Assembly: GCF_018403285.1 (NCBI RefSeq)
Contig: NZ_BOSJ01000018.1
Span: forward strand, 1-64,000
Direction: 5' to 3'
Origin: Paenibacillus sp. J45TS6
GTDB lineage: Bacteria > Bacillota > Bacilli > Paenibacillales > Paenibacillaceae
DNA: 64,000 bases
The notes under the pieces are model-generated. The model was not told where the DNA came from. It made no database searches and worked only from the letters and a program-made list of their open reading frames with translations. Shown one piece after another: positions 17,103 to 25,612 of the stretch. Made by a program: the position numbers and the translations under genes. Position 1 is the stretch's first letter, and every line of letters begins with the position of its first letter.

Positions 17103-18377
17103 ATGGACACGATGGCGTCGAAGATGCTTACACATAAAAAAACACTGCTTATCACGATGATCGTATTGATCTTCGCACTGGCTGCTTTTTTAAGACTCGA
17201 CTTTCTCGTCTCGGTCAATCATAAAGTATCGCATGATACAGTGAATTACGACATTATGGTTCGGCAGCTGCTGGAAGATGGAATTTATGCTTATAAGGAT
17301 ACGGAGCCAAACGCCCAGGTTACGCCGGGTTATCCGCTTTTTATGGCGGCAGTTTATAAGATGGTTGATTATCAGAATAATGATCCTTTTCCGTACATTC
17401 GATATATCCAGGTTGGTATTAGCCTTGTTACCCTGGGGCTGATTTATTCCATTGCCCGAAAACTGGCGGGCCAAACGGTTTCGATCATTGTGCTGCTTAT
17501 AAGCGCTGTATATCCTCCGTTCATTTGGAGTAATGGCGCGGTGCTCACGGAGGTGCTGGCATGCTTTTTCTTAATGCTGTATATCCGTCTGCAGCTTTCT
17601 ACGTTTGAGAAGAAAACACGAACCCTCGCTCTGCTTAGCGGTGCTGCAATGGGACTGCTTGTGCTTACGCGTCCGGAATTTTTAATTCTAATCCCAGCGG
17701 TTTATGTGTTTTATTACTTTTGGAAAAAGAACTTTAAGTTCACGCTGAAATTACTGCTGTTCACCTGCATTGGTACGGGGGTTGTTCTCTCGCCTTGGGT
17801 GATCCGCAACATCGTGACTCTGAACGAGGTCGTTATTGCCTCTACACAGGTCAATCCCTTTGCGGCGGGTACTTATCCAGATAAAAACTATGATGATGGA
17901 CTAGTTGACCGTCACGGTAAGACCCAAATGGAGGTCGCAAAAGAGCGGCTGAAGGTCGGCTTTACTGAACACACATGGACATTTGTAAAATGGTATACCG
18001 TTGGAAAACTAAAATACATCTACTCGAATATGTATTTTGGCAGCGGTCATACCCCGATATACAGTGTGCTTCCAAGTCCGCTCGGCAGTATGCTTCATTT
18101 AGCACTTGTCTATTTTTGTCCGGTCGCTTTGATTGCTGCTGTTCGAAAGTGGAGAAAGCCGTTCACGCTGTTAACGCTGATCCTCGTGGTCATGACGGTG
18201 ACACGTTTAGCATTTGTACCGGAATATCGGTATAACTACACCTCAATGCCGCTTATTATTATGCTGAATACGGTGGTCGGCGTCGCTATCATACGCTGGT
18301 TTTGGAATAAATACGTAAGACCCTCACATTCACAGAAAGGAGCTGTTATCTATGACGAATCGACCAACCATTCATAA
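17103..18377 (+). CDS. GT39/ArnT-like membrane glycosyltransferase
   Basis: A 424-aa integral membrane protein with about ten helices. The first outside loop holds SHDTVNYDIMVRQLLEDG and then TPGYPLFMAAVY, as in the dolichyl-phosphate-mannose mannosyltransferase / ArnT group, whose catalytic acid lies in this loop. Such enzymes move a sugar from a lipid-phosphate carrier to a protein or envelope polymer on the outer face. It is the first gene of an operon with a GT2 lipid-sugar synthase, a DUF2304 protein and an SMR-like protein, overlapping the next gene by 26 nt. The acceptor is unknown; teichoic acid, lipoteichoic acid or a surface protein are possible. Confidence 0.82.
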   Translation: MDTMASKMLTHKKTLLITMIVLIFALAAFLRLDFLVSVNHKVSHDTVNYDIMVRQLLEDGIYAYKDTEPNAQVTPGYPLFMAAVYKMVDYQNNDPFPYIRYIQVGISLVTLGLIYSIARKLAGQTVSIIVLLISAVYPPFIWSNGAVLTEVLACFFLMLYIRLQLSTFEKKTRTLALLSGAAMGLLVLTRPEFLILIPAVYVFYYFWKKNFKFTLKLLLFTCIGTGVVLSPWVIRNIVTLNEVVIASTQVNPFAAGTYPDKNYDDGLVDRHGKTQMEVAKERLKVGFTEHTWTFVKWYTVGKLKYIYSNMYFGSGHTPIYSVLPSPLGSMLHLALVYFCPVALIAAVRKWRKPFTLLTLILVVMTVTRLAFVPEYRYNYTSMPLIIMLNTVVGVAIIRWFWNKYVRPSHSQKGAVIYDESTNHS

Positions 18378-19104
18378 TTCTTCGCTCAAAGTGCTTGTCA
18401 TTGTTCCTGCTTATAACGAGGCGGAAGGCATTGGGCAAGTGATCCACCAGATTCGTCAAGATATCCCTTATGTGGACGTGCTGGTCATCAATGACGGATC
18501 AAGTGACGACACCAGCCGGATTGCCAAAGCAGCAGGCGCGAGCGTTATCGATTTGACCTGTAATCTTGGCATCGGCGGAGCTGTGCAAACGGGTTACCGC
18601 TATGCTGCTGAACATCATTACGATTATGCGGTGCAGATTGATGGCGATGGACAACATAATCCGAGTGATCTCAATCGGCTTCTGGATGCGATACTCGAGA
18701 CGGGAGCTGACATGGTCATTGGTTCTCGCTTTATTACAAAAGAAGGGTTTCAGTCGACCTTTGCCCGCAAAATGGGCATCGGTCTGCTATCCGCCCTTTT
18801 GACTCGGCTCACTGGGCAGTCCGTTACCGACCCAACTTCAGGTTATCGCTTCTGCGGAAAACGAGCCATTTCTCTGTTCGCTCGCGAGTATCCGACCGAC
18901 TACCCAGAAGTAGAGGCACTGATGCTTTTGTATAACCGAGAACTCACCTTTACTGAGATTCCTGTCATCATGAAGGAACGTCAAGGCGGCGTATCAAGCA
19001 TATCGGCGATGAGATCCGTGTACTATATGTCCAAGGTGATCCTATCTGTCTTACTCATGAAAACCATGAAAAAGAGAGCGTGGGAACATAGCTATGAATC
19101 TTAA
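18352..19104 (+). CDS. GT2-family glycosyltransferase, polyprenyl-phosphate sugar synthase-like
   Basis: A 250-aa GT-A fold enzyme. It has VIVPAYNEAEGIGQV (nucleotide-sugar site), VINDGSSDDT, and the metal-binding acidic motif DGDGQHNP, in the DPM1-like pattern. It has no C-terminal pair of membrane helices, only one mildly hydrophobic segment near the end, so it is probably membrane-associated on the inside. Expected reaction: transfer of a hexose from UDP- or GDP-sugar to undecaprenyl phosphate. The AAGGAG site lies within the end of the previous gene. The product would be flipped (possibly by the SMR-like protein) and used by the GT39-like enzyme. Confidence 0.87.
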   Translation: MTNRPTIHNSSLKVLVIVPAYNEAEGIGQVIHQIRQDIPYVDVLVINDGSSDDTSRIAKAAGASVIDLTCNLGIGGAVQTGYRYAAEHHYDYAVQIDGDGQHNPSDLNRLLDAILETGADMVIGSRFITKEGFQSTFARKMGIGLLSALLTRLTGQSVTDPTSGYRFCGKRAISLFAREYPTDYPEVEALMLLYNRELTFTEIPVIMKERQGGVSSISAMRSVYYMSKVILSVLLMKTMKKRAWEHSYES

Positions 19105-19627
19105 TGTTTACTTCGTTAGCTTTTGTATAAGCTTAGCATTTGCCACTACGATTCTATATTTAATTCGCAAGCGAAAATTAAAGGAGCAGTATGCACTGCT
19201 TTGGCTTTTGATGAGCGCGATCATGATGATTTTATCTTTATTTCCGTCCATTTTGGATGGGCTGGCGGTACGAATTGGTATTTTCTATGCTCCGTCGCTG
19301 CTTTATCTGCTGAGTGTAGTTGCTATACTATTCATTCTGTTGCACCTGACGATCACTGTATCCTCCCTTACGAACCGGGTCGTCATATTGACGCAAACAC
19401 TGGGGCTTACGGAGGAACGTATTCAAAAGCTGGAGAAGCAGGTCGAAAAAGCAGCAGAGGCACAGGGGTTAACTATAGCTGAAGATGAGGAGCAAGGGAT
19501 AGCCATACCGGACTTCTCACAATCCCCCGGGCTGTCTCTGAAACACTCGAATGACCAAGTTTGCCCCTCATCTCTAGACCGTGATATTGTTCCCCCTCAT
19601 GATTCAAGCAGGGAGGAGATCCGATAA
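19094..19627 (+). CDS. DUF2304-family membrane protein
   Basis: A 177-aa protein with three N-terminal hydrophobic helices, then a predicted coiled-coil segment (around residues 85-120, LTNRVVILTQTLGLTEERIQKLEKQVEKAAEA) and an acidic, proline-containing tail. The pattern of helix, RKRKLKEQYALLWLL and a following helix pair is typical of DUF2304 proteins, which are nearly always found beside GT2 polyprenyl-phosphate glycosyltransferases and may be accessory to lipid-sugar transfer. Overlaps the GT2 gene by 11 nt; the next gene starts one base after its stop. Confidence 0.78.
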   Translation: MNLNVYFVSFCISLAFATTILYLIRKRKLKEQYALLWLLMSAIMMILSLFPSILDGLAVRIGIFYAPSLLYLLSVVAILFILLHLTITVSSLTNRVVILTQTLGLTEERIQKLEKQVEKAAEAQGLTIAEDEEQGIAIPDFSQSPGLSLKHSNDQVCPSSLDRDIVPPHDSSREEIR

Positions 19628-19628
19628 T

Positions 19629-19973
19629 ATGGCCTATGTCGTGTTGTTCCTCAATATATTACTACTCGTCTCTGGCCAGATCGTCTGGAAAATGGGTCTT
19701 GAACAGCAGGGAGGCATTCAGCTCAGCAATTTCGTGTCGGTTCTATTTTCACCTCTCATCCTGCTTGGTATCTTGTTTTATGGCTTGGCTACGGGTCTAT
19801 GGTTTATAGTTCTATCCAAGCTGCCGCTGAGTGTAGCCTATCCGCTGCAAAGCCTTGCTTATGCGATTGGGATCGTGGCAGCCTGGTATTTCTTTGGGGA
19901 AAGTGTCCCTCTGAACCGCTGGATCGGAGTGGCAGTCATTGTTATCGGTGCGGCTATTATTGCTGCAAAATGA
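19629..19973 (+). CDS. SMR/EamA-like four-helix protein, possible lipid-sugar flippase
   Basis: The start is the ATG at 19629 with GGAGGAGATCC upstream. The 114-aa protein has four membrane helices and the late motif PLQSLAYAIGIVAAWYFFGE followed by IGVAVIVIGAAII, which is the small multidrug resistance / EamA signature. The glutamate in helix 1 that defines drug-exporting EmrE types is not clear. In ArnE/ArnF and related pairs, such proteins flip polyprenyl-linked sugars; the operon position makes this role likely here. It is a single subunit, so a homodimer is expected. Confidence 0.78.
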   Translation: MAYVVLFLNILLLVSGQIVWKMGLEQQGGIQLSNFVSVLFSPLILLGILFYGLATGLWFIVLSKLPLSVAYPLQSLAYAIGIVAAWYFFGESVPLNRWIGVAVIVIGAAIIAAK

Positions 19974-20281
19974 CAGTTCCGCTGCTTGACTATATAGTTC
20001 ATCACTATCGTAAGCCTGGTCCGGTCCACCGGTAATTCCATGTGGAGAGGTGGAATCCTATACACTGTGTTTTTAGTGCTCACGCAGAGCATTTATTCAT
20101 AAAGTGAATCTGCATCTGTTAAATCCTTAGGTTGATGAAGCAATCAACATTATAGGATTGGCAGATGTTTTTTTGTTCAGTAATGTTTGTCTTAAGAACC
20201 GTCAGGCAGGATATGGTATACTTTATTGCATCATTTATAAGTTAAATAACCATAAACTTTAGATATAGTAGGTGAGCGTTT
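19974..20281. other. Intergenic stretch with one long hairpin
   Basis: No gene with a start signal was found in these 308 bases. The first ~130 bases show no recognisable motif. The terminator at 20113 is described separately. An extended -10 (TGGTATACT, ending 20222) near the right end probably serves hemY. Confidence 0.5.
20113..20174 (+). terminator. Long, interrupted hairpin terminator
   Basis: CATCTG...CAGATG, AATCCT...AGGATT and GGTTGAT...AATCAAC pair in turn to form a roughly 24-bp stem with small internal loops, followed by eight T residues. It probably ends the glycosyltransferase operon, although it is 140 nt past the last stop. Its length could also point to a regulatory leader of hemY. 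Confidence 0.7.
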
Positions 20282-21676
20282 GTGAAGACGATAGCTGTAA
20301 TTGGAGGCGGCATTACCGGATTATCCGCAGCCTATGCCTTGCAAAAAGAAATTGAAAAAAAGGACCTTGATGCTCGTGTTATTTTATTCGAATCGAACCG
20401 TCAGCTGGGCGGGAAGATCTGTACTGCTCACGATGACAGCTTCACGATGGAGACAGGTGCAGATTCCATTGTCACTCGTAAAAAACATATTTTCGATGTC
20501 ATTGAAGAGTTGAAGCTCAAGGAAAAAGTGGTCTATAACGAGACAGGAACTTCTTTCATTCACACGGATGGCGAGCTCAAGCAGATTCCGGAAGATGCGA
20601 TGTTTGGGATCCCGATGAGCATTGAGTCTCTTGCCGAGACCACGCTGGTATCTCCAGAAGGAAAAGTAGCGGCCCTGAAAGATTTCTACACCCCTAACGA
20701 AACGTTTACGAAACAGGACTCGCTTGGCGATTTTCTTGAGGCATTTCTTGGTGCGGAGTTTGTAGAAAAGCAGATTGCACCGGTAATTTCCGGCGTATAT
20801 TCAGGAAATATTCATGAACTGACCCTTGCATCGACGATGCCTTATTTATTGGATTATAAAAATGAGTATGGGAGTCTCATCCGTGGACTTGATGCTCATC
20901 GAAGCGAGCTGAAAGGCCCCAAAGAGGGTAAGAAATTTTTATCTTTCGAAGGCGGGATGGCTGAACTTATTGATGCCTATGAGCGAGAACTGACGGGTGT
21001 AACCATCTGCAAGAATACGGCTGTTACCAAAATCGTTCATGGACCGCAGGAGGGAACCTATACGGTTTCCGTTTCCGATGGAGAAGATATTACCGTAGAT
21101 CAGATTATTCTTGCTGCGCCTCATAAGGCAGTACAAGAGATGCTTCAGCATGAAGAACTGAATCAGGATTTTGAGCGGCTGCGCAGTTCATCGATGATCA
21201 GTATCTATCTCGGGTATGATGTACCGGACGAGCGGCTTCCTGCGAATGGGACCGGATTTATCACTTCCGGGAGCAGCGATCTCACTTGCAATGCCTGCAC
21301 TTGGACGAGCCGTAAATGGAAACATACTTCGAACAAGAGTCAGCTGTTAGTCAGACTCTTTTATAAAAGCGTGAATCCAGCCTACGAACAGATGAAGGAT
21401 ATGACACAAGAAGAACTGCTGCAAGTAGCAGCAGAAGATGTACGGAAAAGTCTCGGTATGTCGGAAGCACCCATTACTCATCATGTGAGAGTATGGCATG
21501 AAGAAATGCCGAATTATCACCGTAAGCATCATGAGCTGGTTACGTCACTTGAAGAGAAGATGTCTCTGTATTACCCAGGTATTAGGCTTGCGGGTTGCTC
21601 TTATTACGGCGTTGGTATTCCAGACTGTATTGCGAATGGGGAGAAGACTGCCTCTAAGGTGATAGAACAGCTATAG
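20282..21676 (+). CDS. hemY: Coproporphyrinogen/protoporphyrinogen oxidase HemY (CgoX)
   Basis: A 464-aa FAD-dependent oxidase of haem synthesis. The GTG start has AGGTGAG six bases upstream. The N-terminal dinucleotide-binding motif is AVIGGGITGLSAAYAL, followed by GGKICTAHDDSFTMETGADSI, and the C-terminal FAD contact is LAGCSYYGVGIPDCIANGEKTA. In Firmicutes this enzyme oxidises coproporphyrinogen III to coproporphyrin III in the coproporphyrin-dependent branch. Usually it is linked to hemE and hemH; here it stands alone. Length fits the family. Confidence 0.93.
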   Translation: MKTIAVIGGGITGLSAAYALQKEIEKKDLDARVILFESNRQLGGKICTAHDDSFTMETGADSIVTRKKHIFDVIEELKLKEKVVYNETGTSFIHTDGELKQIPEDAMFGIPMSIESLAETTLVSPEGKVAALKDFYTPNETFTKQDSLGDFLEAFLGAEFVEKQIAPVISGVYSGNIHELTLASTMPYLLDYKNEYGSLIRGLDAHRSELKGPKEGKKFLSFEGGMAELIDAYERELTGVTICKNTAVTKIVHGPQEGTYTVSVSDGEDITVDQIILAAPHKAVQEMLQHEELNQDFERLRSSSMISIYLGYDVPDERLPANGTGFITSGSSDLTCNACTWTSRKWKHTSNKSQLLVRLFYKSVNPAYEQMKDMTQEELLQVAAEDVRKSLGMSEAPITHHVRVWHEEMPNYHRKHHELVTSLEEKMSLYYPGIRLAGCSYYGVGIPDCIANGEKTASKVIEQL

Positions 21677-21801
21677 AAGGATATCAATCTCATGGTTTGG
21701 CAGGGGAAGCAGGATCTTTGCTTTTCATGTCTTTACTGTACTTATCGCTATTTTTCCTGTATAGTTCAGGCATAACATAGGAATAGAGCTGGAGTGATTG
21801 G

Positions 21802-21969
21802 ATGAGTAAGGCAAAAGGTAAGGGCGGAACAGGAAGAGGTACAGGGAAAAAAGGATGGAATCGCTGGCAAGCAGGCGAACGCCGTGCTAGTAATTCTCCT
21901 AAACCATACAAGAGTAAAGGTACAAAGAAAACAGACAATAGTGAAGGCAGCTCAGCTGATACTCGCTAA
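21802..21969 (+). CDS. 55-aa basic small protein (DUF3934-like)
   Basis: A short gene with GGAG seven bases before the ATG and a terminator 12 nt after the stop. The product begins MSKAKGKGGTGRGTGKKGWN and continues with RW, then a KPYKSKGTKK motif and an acidic/Ser tail. From memory this matches the short Gly/Lys-rich Bacillales proteins annotated as DUF3934; no function is known to me. Highly basic, no hydrophobic segment, possibly nucleic-acid-binding. The long minus-strand frame over the same DNA is a shadow. Confidence 0.75.
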   Translation: MSKAKGKGGTGRGTGKKGWNRWQAGERRASNSPKPYKSKGTKKTDNSEGSSADTR

Positions 21970-21980
21970 TTGAATAGAGG

Positions 21981-22016
21981 AAGCCGGTTCTGATAACAAC
22001 AGAGTCGGCTTTTTTA
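21981..22016 (+). terminator. Terminator after the basic small protein gene
   Basis: AAGCCGG and TCGGCTT pair around a 16-nt loop, followed by a T run on the plus strand. Confidence 0.7.
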
Positions 22017-22077
22017 TCTGCTTTAGGTTGTAAAATAGCCATTCTTATTTCCTTTCTTAATAAAGGAGGAATGAGCA

Positions 22078-22296
22078 ATGGAAAATCTAAACTTGGAAGA
22101 AATGGTCTATCTCATTACGAATATCGGATTCCCAATGGCAGTGTGTGTTATTTTACTTCGCTATGTACTGCAAACCATCGGGTCACGTCTTGATAAACTA
22201 GATAGTTCTTTACTGAGACTTAACCGGAGTATCAGAGAACTCGATGCTGAAGCGAAGGCAACACATGCAGCGTCTGAACGGAAAAAGGAAGAGTGA
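22078..22296 (+). CDS. YvrJ-family small membrane protein
   Basis: A 72-aa protein with one membrane helix (about residues 12-33, ITNIGFPMAVCVILLRYVL) and a C-terminal coiled-coil-like section (RLDKLDSSLLRLNRSIRELDAE). The NIGFP motif at the head of the helix followed by a charged amphipathic helix is typical of YvrJ proteins and of holin-like accessory peptides in Bacillales. AAAGGAGG lies 8 nt before the ATG. Role unknown. Confidence 0.75.
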   Translation: MENLNLEEMVYLITNIGFPMAVCVILLRYVLQTIGSRLDKLDSSLLRLNRSIRELDAEAKATHAASERKKEE

Positions 22297-22365
22297 TGAG
22301 ACTCGTTCTGTTATACTGGGAGTTTGATATACGTACTTCATCCCGAAAGGTTGATACAAAACAAA

Positions 22366-22905
22366 ATGAGAAAACAATTCCTACAAATAAGTCTAGTGGC
22401 AGCAGGACTGATTTTGTGTCTGTCGTTCCTGTCCGCATGTGACAAGGAAGTGGTTGAATTAGATGTTCAAGCTCCCCCTGCGCAGCAGGATAAAATCATT
22501 TATAAGCTGGAAGAAGAGAAGGAAGCTGATCTTGCTGAATGGGATGACGAAAATGAGCAGATAAATAAAGTAAGCACCCTTGTGTATTCACATCTGAAAC
22601 AGGAAGGTAAGGAATTTGTAGAAATAGCCGAGTTTTCGAATGAGCCGAATCAGCCGATTACTTTTGAAATGAGACTGCCGCAGGAAGCAAAGCAGGCATT
22701 CTCAGAGCCAAGGATCTCCGTGCTTGAAAGAAAATTAAAAACAACCGTATATGAAGTATCATTTTCGGCAAATGAAGATTTCTTTAAAGATAAATTGAAT
22801 ACAGAAGTTTTTTATGAGCTCAAATGGAAACAGCTTATAGGCGATACAACGCATACGATCACGAGGTTTGAAAGTTCGATAGAGACAGCCGAGCTTTTTA
22901 GATAA
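22366..22905 (+). CDS. Putative lipoprotein, unknown function
   Basis: A 179-aa protein from the ATG at 22366. The N-terminus is a lipoprotein signal ending LSFLSAC (Cys25), so it should be anchored on the outer face of the membrane. The mature part is acidic (KLEEEKEADLAEWDDENEQ) and then a compact domain with strands such as ITFEMRLPQ and TVYEVSFSA. No family recognised. The start is uncertain because the nearest GA-rich site (AAAGG) is 15 nt away; a TTG four codons earlier is an alternative. Confidence 0.65.
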   Translation: MRKQFLQISLVAAGLILCLSFLSACDKEVVELDVQAPPAQQDKIIYKLEEEKEADLAEWDDENEQINKVSTLVYSHLKQEGKEFVEIAEFSNEPNQPITFEMRLPQEAKQAFSEPRISVLERKLKTTVYEVSFSANEDFFKDKLNTEVFYELKWKQLIGDTTHTITRFESSIETAELFR

Positions 22906-23014
22906 TTCCATATTGTAACAAAAAGTAAGCATTTCTTTTGCGTTTCGAATTCTGTAAGAAGGGTAATTTTCAAACAAGAAGGTAACCATACCACTTACGA
23001 AGGAGGAAATTGAA

Positions 23015-23182
23015 ATGTTGAAAAAAAAGGGTTTGCTTTTAACAGCCGTCGGTGCTGGGGTGACATACTTGATGAAAAATAAAACGGCACGTGATAAAGT
23101 TTTTAACACGGTATCCGGTATGATGAGAAGTTCGCGTTCTTCCCACGGTGGACGAAAATCACCGCGTGTTGATTTGAACTAG
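23015..23182 (+). CDS. 55-aa small membrane-associated protein
   Basis: A short gene with a strong site (AAGGAGG, 7 nt before the ATG) and a terminator close behind. The product begins MLKKKGLLLTAVGAGVTYLM, giving one hydrophobic segment, then KNKTARDKVFNTVSGMM and a basic Ser/Arg/Gly tail (SSRSSHGGRKSPR). The pattern hints at YtxH-type small stress proteins but is too short to assign. Most likely real given its expression signals. Confidence 0.68.
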   Translation: MLKKKGLLLTAVGAGVTYLMKNKTARDKVFNTVSGMMRSSRSSHGGRKSPRVDLN

Positions 23183-23198
23183 GAAGATCGATAGAAGA

Positions 23199-23236
23199 TA
23201 ACTCGGCCACGCTCGTGGTACGGGTTATTTTTTTTG
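23199..23236 (+). terminator. Terminator after the 55-aa protein gene
   Basis: AACTCG-GCCACG and CGTGGTA-CGGGTT form a two-part stem followed by a run of eight T residues. Confidence 0.75.
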
Positions 23237-23338
23237 CTTCCGTACTCGGCAGAACTGGATAAGCTTCACGTCAAATGGTAGACTGGTGCTAACTTACGCG
23301 AGGAAGAATGAAGGTAACAACAAGAAGGAAGTGACTTT

Positions 23339-23860
23339 ATGAGCAAGATTCAGTCCCATGTATTTGAACAGGTGTATAGCATTATGGAGGAATCGTTTCC
23401 TTTGATTGAATATCGCACTTTTGAAGGACAGCAAGCTTTGCTTGCGAATGCAAGCTATCGACTGCTCACCAAAGAGAATGACCTGGGTGAGGTCATCGCC
23501 TTTCTGGGCGGATGGGAATTTGATGAATTCTGTTTTGTAGAGCATATCGCTGTGAAACCATCCATTCGCGGTGGGGGGCTGGGTAAGCAGCTGATGAAGG
23601 ACTTTATAGCGCAAATGAATAAGCCGGTCGTGCTTGAAGTCGAGCCGCCGGAGGAAGAAATGAGTCAGAGAAGAATTGGTTTTTATGAGCGGCTTGGTTT
23701 TCATCTGAATTCCTATCCCTATGTACAGCCGCCGCTTCGAGAGGGACAACCTGATTTCCCTCTAATGGTAATGAGTTATCCAAGTCTGCTTACAGAGGAG
23801 CAGTTTCAGTCTTACCGGGATACCTTGTATGCAGAGGTATATCAAGTCGCATCGAAGTAG
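23339..23860 (+). CDS. GNAT-family N-acetyltransferase
   Basis: A 173-aa cytoplasmic acetyltransferase. The acetyl-CoA binding strand and loop VEHIAVKPSIRGGGLGKQLMKDF (about 66-90) carry the R/Q-x-x-G-x-G/A motif, and RRIGFYERLGF (about 111-121) is the usual second motif. The C-terminal extension (about 125-173; YPYVQPPLREGQPDFPLMVMSY) is shared with a subgroup of Paenibacillus/Bacillus GNATs of unknown substrate. GAAGGAAGTG precedes the ATG. Single gene. Confidence 0.88.
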   Translation: MSKIQSHVFEQVYSIMEESFPLIEYRTFEGQQALLANASYRLLTKENDLGEVIAFLGGWEFDEFCFVEHIAVKPSIRGGGLGKQLMKDFIAQMNKPVVLEVEPPEEEMSQRRIGFYERLGFHLNSYPYVQPPLREGQPDFPLMVMSYPSLLTEEQFQSYRDTLYAEVYQVASK

Positions 23861-23879
23861 AGAGCGACCAATCATTTAG

Positions 23880-23919
23880 ACCATTTTCCAGTGCAACTGC
23901 ATGGGGAGTGGTTTTTTTG
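23880..23919 (+). terminator. Terminator after the GNAT gene
   Basis: ACCATTTTCC and GGGGAGTGGT pair (with G-T wobbles) over a short loop, followed by seven T residues. Confidence 0.7.
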
Positions 23920-23997
23920 CTGTTTATATCATTTTTGTGGATTGGGAATTGTAATGCTTTCTTCCTTTTTTTAATCGGTCCGAAAAGAGGTATTCTG

Positions 23998-24006
23998 TGA
24001 TACAAT
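23998..24006 (+). promoter_or_regulatory. Extended -10 promoter of dgk-dck
   Basis: TGATACAAT is a TG-N-TACAAT extended -10 element, 51 bases before the dgk start. No strong -35 is present, as is common with extended -10 promoters. Confidence 0.45.
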
Positions 24007-24056
24007 AAACTCTCTATGACGGTAATATCGGTTACGAATATAACAGGAGGATTCAC

Positions 24057-24680
24057 ATGACAAAAGGCATGTTTATTGCGGTTGAGGGTCCAATAGGAGC
24101 TGGAAAAACGACGCTTTCGTCCATGCTTTCCAAGGAACTAGATATCCCTTTATTAAAAGAAATCGTAGAAGAGAATCCGTTTCTCGGAAAATTCTATGAA
24201 AATATAGATGAATGGAGCTTTCAGCTCGAAATGTTCTTTTTGTGTAATCGGTATAAGCAGTTGGAAGACACGACGACGAACTATATCCAGCATCAGAAAA
24301 GAGTTATTTCCGATTATCATATCTATAAAAACTTGATTTTTGCACAGCGCACGCTGAAGGGTGTCAAAAGAGAAAAGTATCGCAAGATCTATCATATCCT
24401 TACCGATGATCTTCCGAAGCCGGACCTTATTATATATATCAGAGCAGACCTAGATACACTGCTTAAGCGAATTGCCAAACGCGGACGCTCTTTTGAACAG
24501 AATATGGACCCCGCTTATTTAGAACAGCTTATTATAGATTACGATGAAGCAATGACGTCTCTTGCTGAGCGAGAGCCAGATACAAAAATTATTACAATTG
24601 ACGGTAATCAGATCGATTTTGTCGCAAGTCCTGAGCAATTTGACCTGATTGTGTCTGAGATAAAGGAGTACATTCAATGA
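24057..24680 (+). CDS. dgk: Deoxyguanosine kinase
   Basis: A 207-aa deoxynucleoside kinase that phosphorylates purine deoxynucleosides with ATP in the salvage pathway. The P-loop is EGPIGAGKTT (about 10-19); EWSFQLEMFFLCNRYKQLED and the base-contacting region SDYHIYKNLIFA follow, and the lid is RGRSFEQ. It resembles B. subtilis Dgk (YaaG) almost segment by segment. The stop overlaps the start of dck (ATGA), so the two are translationally coupled and probably form a heterodimer-capable pair as in lactobacilli. Confidence 0.93.
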   Translation: MTKGMFIAVEGPIGAGKTTLSSMLSKELDIPLLKEIVEENPFLGKFYENIDEWSFQLEMFFLCNRYKQLEDTTTNYIQHQKRVISDYHIYKNLIFAQRTLKGVKREKYRKIYHILTDDLPKPDLIIYIRADLDTLLKRIAKRGRSFEQNMDPAYLEQLIIDYDEAMTSLAEREPDTKIITIDGNQIDFVASPEQFDLIVSEIKEYIQ

Positions 24681-25330
24681 ACGATTACAACATTCCGCAA
24701 AATGCTTTGATTACGGTGGCGGGTACTGTAGGTGTAGGAAAATCTACCTTAACCGCTGCACTTGCGGATCGACTTCATTTCAAAACCTCTTTAGAGAAGG
24801 TGGATCATAACCCTTATTTGGAGAAGTTTTATCATGATTTTGAGAGATGGAGCTTCCATCTTCAAATTTATTTTTTGGCTGAACGTTTTAAAGAGCAAAA
24901 AAATATTTTTGAAGCAGGGGGAGGGTATGTTCAAGATCGCTCGATCTATGAAGATACCGGGATTTTTGCTCAAATGCATGCAGACAAAGGCACGATGAGT
25001 GTAACGGATTTTGAGACTTACACAAGCTTATTTGAAGCAATGGTAATGACTCCTTATTTCCCTCATCCAGATGTACTTATCTATCTCGAAGGAAGCCTTC
25101 CATCGATCTTGAACCGGATCAAAGAACGCGGCCGCGAGATGGAAATCCAGACCGATCCGGCCTATTGGGAAGAGATGCATGGACGTTATGCGAAATGGAT
25201 CGGAGAATTCAACGCTTGCCCTGTGCTCAAATTAAACATTGATGAGTATGATGTGCATGATCCAGCTTCCTTGGACAGCATACTCACGGAAGTTGGAAAG
25301 ACGATCACTAAGCATCGAAATAATAAGTAA
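24677..25330 (+). CDS. dck: Deoxyadenosine/deoxycytidine kinase
   Basis: A 217-aa deoxynucleoside kinase close to B. subtilis Dck (YaaF). P-loop GTVGVGKSTL (about 16-25), then EKVDHNPYLEKFYHDFERWSFHLQIYFLAERFKEQ; the substrate DRS motif is VQDRSIYEDTGIFA, and the lid is RGREMEIQ. It phosphorylates dAdo and dCyd. Four-base overlap with dgk; terminator just downstream. Confidence 0.93.
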   Translation: MNDYNIPQNALITVAGTVGVGKSTLTAALADRLHFKTSLEKVDHNPYLEKFYHDFERWSFHLQIYFLAERFKEQKNIFEAGGGYVQDRSIYEDTGIFAQMHADKGTMSVTDFETYTSLFEAMVMTPYFPHPDVLIYLEGSLPSILNRIKERGREMEIQTDPAYWEEMHGRYAKWIGEFNACPVLKLNIDEYDVHDPASLDSILTEVGKTITKHRNNK

Positions 25331-25339
25331 ATAAGGAAA

Positions 25340-25375
25340 AGGCTCCTCTTGGCATATGAGAGGGGTCTTTTTTTG
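25340..25375 (+). terminator. Terminator of dgk-dck
   Basis: GGCTCCTCT and AGAGGGGTC pair (with wobbles) over an 8-nt loop and end in seven T residues. Confidence 0.75.
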
Positions 25376-25429
25376 TCCTATTATAGTGATGTGCAGAAAT
25401 GAGCAAGAAGTATGCAGTAAACAACTTTA

Positions 25430-25445
25430 TTGATAACGCTTACAT
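25430..25445 (+). promoter_or_regulatory. Candidate cre (CcpA) site before the pectinase gene
   Basis: TTGATAACGCTTACAT differs in one position from the cre consensus WTGNAANCGNWWNCAW. It lies 168 bases before the start codon in a 282-nt gap. Glucose-linked repression of a plant-polymer enzyme would be expected. No other clear motif is seen in the gap apart from the ribosome binding site. Confidence 0.6.
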
Positions 25446-25612
25446 AAGAATTCTTAATCTAATCGGGAGGTTGCTTCAGATATATAGCTTGTAAGTGTTG
25501 CCCTGACTGATAATGAGGATAATCTCTGAGACAAAAATCATGGAAAGTTCAGATCAGGGAGGTAAGGAGGATGTAAAGCAAGGAAGCTATTCATTTGAGG
25601 AGGGATTGTTTA

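Noticed and set aside
21690-21938. 82-codon minus-strand frame
   Set aside because: Antisense to the 55-aa basic protein, whose sequence is of a recognised type.
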